In this document: positions 47,601-59,600 of the stretch, in pieces
Layout: each line of letters begins with the position of its first letter
How positions within the stretch are numbered: the first letter of the stretch is position 1
From: Agelas oroides
Taxonomy: Eukaryota > Porifera > Demospongiae > Agelasida > Agelasidae
DNA length: 64,000 nt
Assembly (NCBI GenBank): GCA_949130485.1
Contig: OX422185.1
Coordinates: 9,424,118 to 9,488,117, forward strand
Direction of reading: 5' to 3'
The notes under the pieces: model-generated
Seen by the model: only the letters and a program-made list of their open reading frames with translations
What the model was told of the DNA's origin: nothing
Databases searched by the model: none
Position numbers and translations under genes: made by a program

Positions 47601-50600
47601 ACTTGTCTGAGACTATGTATCAGTATACCTTATGGCCAGACGAATTGGTACCTGTTTGCCTATTCCTGTTTTGCCTACATTAAGCCAAAAAGTGGCATTT
47701 TGCCTACACTTTGAAAAAATGATAGTTGGGCATCAAAGCTATGTCAAAGTGACATTCTGTAATGCGATTGGCTTTGTCTGTCTTCGTATAAAGAGCTGTA
47801 GTTGAGTGTACCAACTGGTACAGGTCAATAGTGTTTTGGTACAGTTAAAGAATGTGGAATTATAGGTTGATGGTGTTCCTTACACAGAGCCCTGAAAGCC
47901 ACTAACAGAGATCAGGAGATAAAAGAACTTAAAGAACGTTTTGATAAAAATTGTAATTTTGTTAGAGGAATATGTACGAGGAAAAAATATTGTTGTATTA
48001 TTAGTGCATTTATATTACTTAGAAACGGCTTTTTAAATGAGTAGGCGAAACACTACTTTGGCCTAAAGTAGGCAAAATAGGAGTAGGCAAAATAGGAGTA
48101 GGCGAACAAGGAATATCCCAGCCAGAATTGTTGGTAAGATTTTTAATTTGGTGAGATTTGCAGATTTTTGAACGTAACACCAAAGTAAATTCACGGACTG
48201 TTATACCAATGGTTTAGTATTGTAGGCAAGGTGTGATGCACTTTCCACGAGCTAGCTGACATGGCTTGTACCAGGCAATCCCCTTTTTGTTGCAGGGAAG
48301 AGTTTGAAGTGTAAATAAATAAGTTGGGATGTATGCGCAATAATAGCCTTGATGAACCTTGAACCTCGTACCAGACCAAGATATACAGCCAGGTTGGTAC
48401 ACAGTAGGTTGAAGGACTGAAATTTTTAAAGCAACGACCAACAGAATTGTCGAGGATCAAAGTTATGTTGGGCTATGATTATTATGAACTTTAGCTAAGG
48501 TGTTGTACTTATATCAGCCAAATTTTGCCATGGAGTGAGTACAGAGTGAGTATCCACACGTCCACCATTGTATCTTATTAGGAGTTCACTATCACCTCGT
48601 CTGACTATTCAGTAAAGAAGATTTATTTTCAACCAAACTATGCCTAGCTACCAGTGTCTGAACTCAGGATATAATGCAGTGAGTCAGCATGACACAAATC
48701 ACCAATATTGACAGATAATCGATTTCTGCACGTGCTGATCGAGATAAAGAATCAATTTTCTTAATTTCTGATTGTTCTGGCTGTTTGGGCCGTTTCAATG
48801 TCCTGGATTTTCCATACACCCACCGTACCTCGTCTTTCTCAGGTCAACAGCCTCTGAGTGCACTGGTCACTAATAGTGGTGGAAGTGCCACGCACAATAC
48901 AAAGTCTGTGATAGTAGAGCCAAATTGCCACTTCCACATTTACACAACAGTTCTTTCCCATGAGTTGGTATGCAATATGTTTTGCAAACATAAGTCTGCA
49001 TACACAGCTATCAACTCCAAAAATCTATGCTGATATTGGCATGCAGAGTTGCCTCTGCGGTAGTTAGGTGGGTGGTGTATTACTTGTGGACACCCCAAAC
49101 TGCCAAATTAAAATTCAGTTTTCAGCAATCCACCAAATTATTTATTGCCAGTAATTAGTGTTGTGACCAGCTTCAGAGCTCCTGTGTGTGTTTTGAAGCA
49201 AACTGCATCACACAACGCATAACCTAACTCTAATATACCGGACTACCAATGGTATATGTCTTTAAAAATGATGTACTTCGGAAACCATTTCCGTTATACT
49301 GTGCCACAACACAGCTCTGCATAAACAAACCTTTGGAAGACCAATGTGAAGCTCTGTTAATTTTATTCTCAGAAAAGTGCATGCAAACAAAGGAAGTCTT
49401 TTTCATTCAGAATGAGCCTTCCAATTCTCTGAAGAAACCTTCCACACACGTCACAGATGCTGCTTGTTAGGTGCATGTACTTATAGGAGCTGGCAGCAAG
49501 AAACTATGCACTGAACAAGGAGTAGGTGCTTAACAAAAAGTAAGTGCTTAAGTGGTCCAATAATTGCGGAGGAAGAGCGTGTTGCTAATTATTTTGTGTA
49601 GTTGAAAAACAGCTAAAGACTTCTGGCAAAAAGCAGTGGAGAGCCTTATGATTTGCTTAGCATTGTTGCAGTTTTACAATAATTATGTCACCAAAGTATA
49701 AGCTGTGAGACAAACATGAACATTTCTTACCGACCTTCAGTTAGTTCTGATAATTGTAGCTTAGCTGTTTTATGACCATTTAAATCTGCAGTGAGGTTAG
49801 AGCTTTCTTTAGCTTCATGTATCTCATCTTTGTAGCCTTTCCGCTTTTCAAGATTGGTCTTGAAATACATTGGCGAATCCACTGTGCGATAGAGAACACA
49901 TTCCACTAAATTCAATTTCAGGTCATGCACTTGACACGTGATGGGTAAGACCCTCTGCAAATCATGCGCTTAACAATCAGTGCCTATGGTACAAAAAAAA
50001 AACATTCCAAATGACAGCATGCCTACCCCGTAATTGTATGGTATGCAGCCTTTATCTGCCTGTGCTGAACTTTGATCTGTATGTCGATTTCTTGCAGTGG
50101 TAAACATGAATGGGGAAGCCTCTCTTCGTGAGAACTTCACTTGGTCTGGATACAGCAGTGATGGTATGTCTGCAGCAAGTAGGTGTTACCCCAGCCAGGG
50201 TTTTAGGTTGTTGGTTCAACCTGGAGCACACAAGTAAAGAAAGTAGCTAACTGAATAGTAGTGACATACCGTATAGCTGGAAATTTTTTACTGGTGCAAA
50301 ATTTCGCAGAAATGCCTCCAGACCCTCCACAAGAAATTTCATTCTTGCGGAACGCAAGCCGTTCAAGCCACATCCCTACCAGAAGATTGCCACACCTCAC
50401 ATGCAAGCCTGGCACCTCCCAAGTCAGTCAAATCAACGTCAATGACGACAAAGCGAACAGCCAAGTTGCTACAACAGGGGATGGAAGGGAATTCACAAGC
50501 TGTAAATAGCTGTAAACAACGACGAAGCGGCATCTCATCCACACAATAATTTCTACTTCATTCACACTTCGATCGACACGACTCACACTAATATGTATGC

Positions 50601-53600
50601 ACGTGCATCACAGTGTCATCAAAATTTCCAGCCTGGTTCATTTTTTCACAGTTTATATTTTCGCAGTTGCCGATCAATCCGTGAAAATCATGAAAATTTG
50701 CACCCAGAGAAAATTTCCCACTATACAGTATGTAACCATGACCAATACTTCAGGTATTGACACTAGGGCTTCACTCTGAGAGTTGGAAACCTTGATTGGC
50801 ATGCTGTTGTGCCTAACAAAATTTTTGCTGGTGGCCATTGGCCTAGGCCTTCTTCACCCCAAGTTCGTTACCTGCAGTATGTAGAAATAGAGATGAAGGC
50901 CTGGGGGATCTGTGTTACGTGTTATCATGCCTTTGATGCATACACAAGCTATGAAGGAGATTGATCTTGTGTTCTATACCAGGGAAAAGCACTTGCAGAG
51001 ACCCATGCTGGCTAGAAGACATACGGCTACAAAATGTTGCTAAGGGACACATGCAAAATATTTAGCATTGACAAAATTTAACTATTGAAGTTCATTTTGG
51101 AGTTGAAATGCTTGATTCACAACCATCCTACAGCTGTTATGCTTCAAGTAGGAATGAGTTTTTTTGTCGTGATCCTATATGTCAACTGTTCCATGGATCA
51201 CATAACATTTCTCTTGCCTTCTTTACCACACTGTATTGAAGTGATCAAAAACTAGAAACAAAGAAGGTCTAGAAATGAGGCTAACGTATTTTTGCAAATA
51301 AAATGCATGATCCAATGTAGCGCAAGAAATTGAATTCTGGGAATTTATGGGTGGATCCAACTTAGCGCAAGCTGCCACTGATCAATTTTTGGTTGGTCCA
51401 ATTTAGCGCAATACCAGGGATAAAGCCTCTCAGTTGTGCCAGTCAATTTATTTTGTGGCAACAATGGGCAGTCAAGAACACTGATTTCCAGGAAAAAGAG
51501 CTATGCCATAAGTGTTCTACTTTGGTGCTTGTATACCATATAGCGGGAAATTTTCGCTGGTCCAAATTTTCGCGAAAATCCCGTTTCCCCTCCAGAAGAA
51601 ATTTTCGCGGTTTTAATTTTCGCGTTTAGCGCGAGCTATTGCCACGCCCCTTTATCGTCGCCGGTCTAACGGAGGACGAAAGATGTCCCGTGGGAGAGGG
51701 TGGGACGTCGTCTACCGGTTTGAAATAGCGCTACAGTGCCATCGTCAGATCGAGCAAGCTAGCGCATAAAACACACGTATGAAAATTTCCACGAGTTCAA
51801 AAGTTCACGTGTTCAAATTTTCCCGGTTCATATTTCGCGGTTCTTATTTTCGCGTTTTGGTCGTGGGTCGCGAAAATCGCGAAAATTTCCCGCTATACGG
51901 TATAAGACTTTTTGTTGTTGTAGCTGCTACTGTCTACTAGGCTCCCACACATTATGCTTCATTGCTATCCTATTATGCTATTCCTTTATTCCTGATAATT
52001 TTACCAATTATGCTCAGTTATCTTCCCCATTAGATATTGTAGTATGCTAATTGCCGATACATTCTTGGCTCTTTCATTATAGCAAATAGGTCAGCTGCTA
52101 TGATAACCTTTGGCTGCACAAATGGATGGCAATTGAGAATCATTGTGAAATCTACATAAGTACTTGCTCCCACAATATGTAGCGTTTCCATAGTACAGTG
52201 GTGTTACCTAGGTAAACAGTTGCCTAGGCGAAAGTGTGCATAGCTGGCATGACTACATAGCTACTGATTGCAGATGCATTCTTGGTTCCTTTACAAGCAT
52301 ACAATAGCAAATAATACTTCATTCATTCATATCAGAAGCCTTTTGGTCATTAAATTGGGGTGGGGGGGGTTCCCTACTTCTGCTGCAAACATTGAAATTG
52401 GCAATTTTCCACTTTGTGTAATCTCAATTCATTATCAGCCCTAACTGACATGTTTTTCTCCTGTTAACAGGAAGAGGAACAGGAAGTCGCAAGTCTGTAC
52501 ATGATCAACCAACCATCAAAGCACTTGCTGCGATAGCTGCTTTTGAGAAGTGTTTTGACACTCTAGCAAAGGAAGTTGATCCTGGAAGAGTGGCCCCTGC
52601 TCTATTTGCCAGAAGTGTTATCAACAGTGAGTCTCTCAGAGAAGCCAGAGCAATAAACCTCCTAGTCACTCTTCTAGAGAAGATCAGAAGAGAGCCCAAG
52701 GTGTTCCATGTCATATGCAAGGTTTTGGAGGAGAATGCTGTTTCAGCTGTGAAAGTTCTTAGAGGTACGAACACATAGCTTCAGTAAAAATCACAACTAC
52801 GTGTCTTGTACAGATAACATGTAAGTTTGGGAAGGAAAGGTGAGAGTTAATACTTTTCCTATATTTTAACACTTGCAGCTGAGTTTGAGAGACAAGTCCT
52901 GGTAAGATTACTATCATCACCTTACTGTACTGCATTGAATTGTTATTGATGGTGTCTATAGAGGCTGGAGCTGGAGAAAGCTTGTCATGAGGAGGAAGTT
53001 GAAGCTGTGGGAACTGCCCTAATGAAATGTGGTCCAGACAGTGAAGTAAGTAAAAACAAGTATTCTTGAACACTGGTGTACTTTACAATTTCCTACGGAT
53101 TATAGCTGATCAAAAAATGGATGGTGGGAAGGACTGGGAATGAGCCTACAGTTGCTGGATATTGAGGGAGAGTTACATCAGTAGTGATTGCATCTCTTCC
53201 TGTGTTTGATTAAATTGTCATTTCGTGCTGTTCTACACGCTGATGGATGCATGTTCTTCATCAGATTGCTCGCACTGCACTAATGACAGTAACAAATATG
53301 GAGGCTGAGAGTGTCAACGTTGCTACAGTGTTCCTGAAATGTGGCACACCAGTGGAATTTGAAGTAGATGTAAGTTCACTAAAATTACTCTTCAGCTAGG
53401 CTTTTAGATGCTATTAAACCCCTCAATTATAGCAGCTATATTTGAAAATACTGCATAATGTTTTCACAGGGCAATTTTCACATGCTATGGCATCTGTAAA
53501 AAGCATATTTCTTAGTTTTAATGCTGACCAAGAAATACCTTGTAAGCAAGCATATCAAAGTAGTTACTGTTATTGGTATATATCTAGTAGCAGTGTTTTG

Positions 53601-56600
53601 AATAATAACTACTGATGTTCTTTACAAGGGCTGGACACCCCTGCAACGTGCATGTGTAAATGGCCATTGGAAAATCGCACAGTTACTCCTGGAGAATGGT
53701 GCAAACTTGGAAGTCCAATCTGAGGTACACAGCTATGACTGTAGTACAAAGTAACAGCCCTGCATCCATAATCATGATCATGCTTGTTTTGCACTGGCTG
53801 TATTCTAGTATACATCTATTTCTGTTCATTTGTGCATGATCAACTGTATTGATTATCATGTGACAAGAAACATACCGCAATTATGGTACTATTATTGCAT
53901 AGGATCAGAAATCTCTTCTGCACCTGGCCTGTGAGAATGGCTGCGGTGGTGTTGTTCACCTCTTACTGGGAATTTATCGAGGAGACATCAGTTTGGATCA
54001 AACTGACAAGGTGTGTATTTGGTCAAAATGGTTGGCATTGACTGTCCCAAAATGCCACAGCTGAACATAGTACATGTATGTAGTTGAAATCCAAATTTTC
54101 AGGAAAAATTAGAATACACATTATTTTTCTCTGAGTGTACAAATGAAGGGCATAGAAGCCAAGCCTGCTTGATGAAATAGGCAAAAAGAATGGTTTATGT
54201 GATCATTCTTGTTAATTAGAATGTATAAAATAGTTTCCTTACCATTTGAACGAATTGGAACAGTTTGAGTGGCGATTGAGATGGACTACCTTATGAGTGA
54301 CAAGATCTCAGAAGACTCAGACATTCACTCAAGCATAGCGCTGTTCCTGCCTAATTTTTTGATTAGAAATTCAAACCCTGAGTTAGAGTGAATATTAAAT
54401 ATTGCATTCCCAACATTCCAGATTTATAGTGACTGTTGTGGACAGAATGCATCAAAGATATGAAATTGTTCACCATCAGTCAAGCATGTTACCATGATGA
54501 CATCATACAGACTACACCCTCATACTGTGTTTTGCTGACTTCACAGACTAAGCAACCAGTTGTTGTTGGACTAAGTCTGCTGAACCACATTAATACAGCT
54601 ATTACTACAGTCATTACTACAGTACTAGATAACACACCCCCACTTATATTTAGTGGAGCAAGAGCAGAAGGGTTTATGGTCTGAAGACATTGTGTACTCC
54701 AAGGAAGTTTACTTGGGCGGAATCAAAGTCAATAGTTTACTGGGCTTCCTCATTTACAGCTGGGTGTTCCACAAAAGTATAAATACACATAGCACAACTC
54801 CCAGATTCCTCATAACTATTTGGCTTCAGAAGAGAGAACTGGATTGGGCACCCTAGTACTCAGAAATAGATGTAAAATTCCGTGTAGTTTCTGGCCGCTT
54901 CCATATTATTCTGATTACACATCATGGGAGGAGCCTGGGAACAAGTAGATTTACTATGCACATGAAAGGCCATGCTTCTCCCCACACTTCCTCCATGGTG
55001 TTATCCCCCTGTAGGTTGGTGGAGGGTTCTGGTATGAAAGTGGCATTGTGTGATTTTCTTGGTTTGTTTGTTTTTTGCAGTCTGGACGAACTCCTCTTCA
55101 CACTGCTTCTGCAGCTGCAGCGAAGCTTCTTGCCAGGGTAAGTAGCATCAGATCTTTCATGATGTAAGGCTAAGCTTATGATAGTGTACACACCACTAAA
55201 ACAGCTAGTGTGCAACAATAATTGCAGGGAACTGCCAGTCCTGGCTGAAAAACCCTAAAGTCTAATTTTTCAGGTGGTGAGAAAATCTACCACATTCCCA
55301 GGCTGCTGGAGAAAAGTTTCTCTGTAACTAACTCGAAATCAAAACATTTTTCTTGAACTCTTCAACTGAATGCTTCAGTCATTACGAACAAACCCCACTA
55401 CTTATAGTCATGCACCACTAAGGATACATGTCATTGGAGGTCAAAGATCAGTGAAGATTGCTCCTTCCCGTTTCCTCATCACACACTCTAGCAACTAGTT
55501 CTCTTTCTCGTTTGAAGCACTCCTCTGTGGGTGTCATCTGAATGTGCAGGGCTTCCTTCGCCTTTATCTCCTGTTCCCTGTCATGGTCCAACACCAATGT
55601 CTACTCCCAGTGGATGGGGTGATAATTGTTCCGTGCATGTTCCACTGAGGCTGACCTCTCTTTTTCATCTCCAGTTTCTGTTTGGCCTCCCCAGTGTAGA
55701 CCTGGCCACAGTTGCATGGGACACAATATGCCACAATAGATTGTTTACCTAGCGGTGTTGTATCTTTGACTCTGGTCAACAATCAATGGAGAGTTCACAC
55801 AGATTTGAAGACTTCCAAACTTGCCTGATGTCCTCACTTGTCCCAACCATGCAGGGGATCACCGTCAGTGGCCTTTTCTCTTCCTCCTGCTCCTTATTGT
55901 GGCTACTGGTGTCAGCTTCCTGTGTAGGCAGAGCAGAAGCACTATGAATGAAGTTGGCGAGAACTAGATGGTCTGCTTCCTTCTGAAGGTTGTCCTGCAT
56001 GCTAACAATCCCTCTGGCCCTATCATGGAGACACCTCACCACACCTCTCTTCACACGGGTACGGGTTCGTGTGCATCGGCTTCATGAAGGTGGAGATGTC
56101 TAGACTACCATCCTCTGAGTAGAGTATCGAGGAAAGGGAGTGTCTGTCTTCTTCCTGTTCCACAGTGAACTTGATGGTTAGCCTGACCCAGTCCAAATGC
56201 TGGAGAAATTCTTCAGTCTCTCCTGCTGGGGGGATGTGAGTGGTGTTAGTGTACTTGTAGATTGGTATGATGGTGATCCTATGCAAGAAACAATGAGTGT
56301 GAGTGGGACTTCAGGTTTGTGGATCTCAGGCAAGCTGTATATCCTAGTCAGTTGGCTTCCTGTAGATCTCAGGCTATTGTAGACTGCACTAGTAATCTCC
56401 CCATTTTCTTTAATCCCTTATGTTTACAACTCAGCCCATTCTCCTGGGTTGCTGTTGGGTAGGGGCCCCTTCAGTTTCCCATAGGTAGCAGTCCCCAGCA
56501 TCTCATCCATCTTGCCGTTGTAGTTACATCTCCTCATCACCACGGTCACGTTCCCCTTCTCTACTGGTAAAATAATCACCTTGTCCTCCAATCCCCTCAA

Positions 56601-59600
56601 CACCTTCAGTACTATTCTCTGGTTCTTTGTCAAGTTGCTCCTCGGTACCTTCACATGTCTCAGGATTCTGCACACCCTTCACACCCGTCATCATCAGCAT
56701 CCTTCAGTGACCATATCCTGGCTCCACCTGCTGCAGCCTTGGTATCTGTCTGTAACAACAGGATTGGAACCTACCACCCTCACATCCAGAGACTGATACC
56801 TTATCCACTAGGCCACGACGTATTGTTTGCTTTGATCTCTACAAAAGCTGGCTACCTGTTGATGTACAGTTAGTTACTTCACTTACAGATCCTCATTTGC
56901 ACCTGGAATTAAATCCTACCGTGCATCTTCTGTTTTCGAAGGTGTCTGCCTATGCATGTATCTGTATGTTCTTAATGAGTTCTGTGTGTGAGCAACATTA
57001 GTGCAACCAAAACTGTTTTGGGGTTGCAGGAAGGTCTACAAGAAGAGCTGGATACTGCTATTTTTTGGGACATGCAAACTGACAGATTCTATGTATAATA
57101 AAGTGCAATCTAAATAGATCCTTCAAAAGATGCCCCACTCAAAAAGTAGCCACAGGATTGGAATAGCTGAAAGAAAGAAATACCGCCCACAAGCAGTTGC
57201 TGTGCCTAGTACACAAGGCAGTGCAATCACATGTATTGCTGCTGACATTTTTATCAGGGCTCTTCATATTCTATCACTGGTTGCCACTGCTGACAGCAGG
57301 ATTGAGAGGATGCATGTACTACAGCCTACTAGTCATTGCATTGTGACTAGCTGCTGAGAAGTAGAGTGTCTTCCCATTTCCATCATACGTCTGTAGTCCC
57401 AAGACACAAGCTGTATTTTGGCTAGTTAGAACTGTACATGCTGGTAGCTAGTCAGCTCGATATTTACTCCTACATGCCACTCTTGGATAGCTGCATGTAA
57501 ACAGTTGAACAGCAAAAGAAATGGTAGCCTCAGGAAATGTATGCCTTTGATTCTGACCACTCATTACCTATTAGGATATGAGGACAGTTGAAAAATCTAA
57601 CGAGAAAGAAGTCCTTGGACTGATAGAGAATCTTCTAAACTCTGAAGCAAAGATCGACTCAAAAGACAAGGTACAATAACATTATGTAATCTACATTCAA
57701 TATACGTAGCCGTCAGCATGTTTGCATTTCATATCAACCACCTCTTTAAATGACATTGCAGTTATGTGGTTATACCGATAGCTGGCTTCCAGCACATACA
57801 GGAAATTGTCTCAAGTAGTTCTCTGGTACTAGAGGTATTGTGTCTACACTAAACGCATCCTTGGTATACAGCTTTCATTGAATATTTTACAAAGAACTTG
57901 CTTTTTTCCAGTACCATGGATGTATTCATTTTCTTAGTATTGTAGGTCATAAGTATATCTGCAATTGTCAGCTCTGCCTTGGCACTTGATCCTGCATTTC
58001 ATAGAAATGTCCCAGTTACAAACCAACAGCAAAGCCAGTGCTGAAATGCATGCAAACCCAAATTTTAGTGCTCATTGAACAAACGTAATTCTGTTTCACT
58101 CTTTTGTAATTTGTAAGTATTAGTTATGTATTCACTCCTTGGACAATATCTCAGATAGAGCCCTTGTAATGTAACAAACCTTGAGGTCACAGGCCGAGAC
58201 AATTGTTGAAATACAAAGGCTGATAAGTGTCCAAGGGGCTAGTACAATAACTGATTGTGGTATGTTCATAAAGAATCTTTTCTGAACAACCAAATAACTG
58301 GTTGTTTTTGGTGTCTTGTTCTTGCACTACAGCTGCAATTTACGACTATTCTAAGTCAGACACTTAGCTCATTTACACTTTTTGCAGATGTACTCTAGCA
58401 ACACTAAACTACGCACTGTGTCTCAGATGCAGTGCATCTGGCATAAGCTTTAGCTCAGTATGGTAAATATGGTACAAAGTGGTACTTCGATCCAAATAGG
58501 ATGGTAACACTGCCCTTCATCTCGCGTGTGAGAGTGGAAACTTGAAAGTGGTGCATATACTACTGGCCAAAGATGCAGAATGCAAAACAATCAACTCTAA
58601 AAACATGGTAAGCTAAAATGACATTTATAACATGTAAACATGTAACTGACTTGTCTGTACTTCTGCATTTATACTTATGTTGTCAACATGATTAACATAG
58701 ATGTTACTGTCAGCATAATGTATGTCTTGCCAAAGCTGGAAATCTTCATTTGAAGTGCAAGGGCTATATATGACAGTGTATATTACAGTCTGAGCTAAAT
58801 CTCTGCCCTCTGTGGCCCCAAACTTGAGTGAATCAAAGTCAACACTTTCCCACTTACTGTAGGCTTTTTGAACCAACCACATGCATGCTGTAACAGTTCT
58901 TGTTGTATGCTTATAGTATCCATTGTTTCAATATCTGAGGATAGGGATCATCATTTCTCTTTGGCCAATGTGTAGGTAGGCAACAGAAAAACTGATGGTT
59001 AACAGTCTTCGGCCATCACTCTCGTTTCTACATCTAATTGTTCATGTCGCCCCTTTACTGCCCTTGCTGTTAGCTAGCTTTAACTACGTTAAACCTTATT
59101 ACAGCGATTTCAAATCTGCTGTGCAAGAAACTCAATATCTATCTGAGATACATAAAAAGTAGACTATAATAGTTTGTGCGCAGAGCTACTTTTTGGCCAA
59201 TTCCATCTTGGACTCTACTAGGTTAAGTGTCAAAAATTGGCCAAAATTGTTCAAGTGACTTTTGAAGCTTCACTGTGAAAACAATGGATTTCATTTGATC
59301 TAACATTCCTGGACCACTTAAGTTTATACGTAGCTGTCAAGAGACTACTCTAGCCGTTATTTTATGTTGCAAAACATTTCCCCATAGAAGAAGTTTGGAG
59401 TGACTTTTCACAAGGAAATTTAGCAAGCACCAGCGCAATTGATTATTTACCATTGGTAGATTGTTAAATTGTGTTGAAGAGTATGTTCATATATAACCCC
59501 CCATATAAAATAAAAAATTCCATAGTTTGGCATATAACTTTCTGTTTCCCTTGTACATTTTTGGAGAACAGAGGCCATAGAAAATATTGTAACTGTAGTT

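Noticed and set aside
48841-48960. Extra linker exon ([14 protein letters not shown])
   Set aside because: Good acceptor but no donor in the needed phase.
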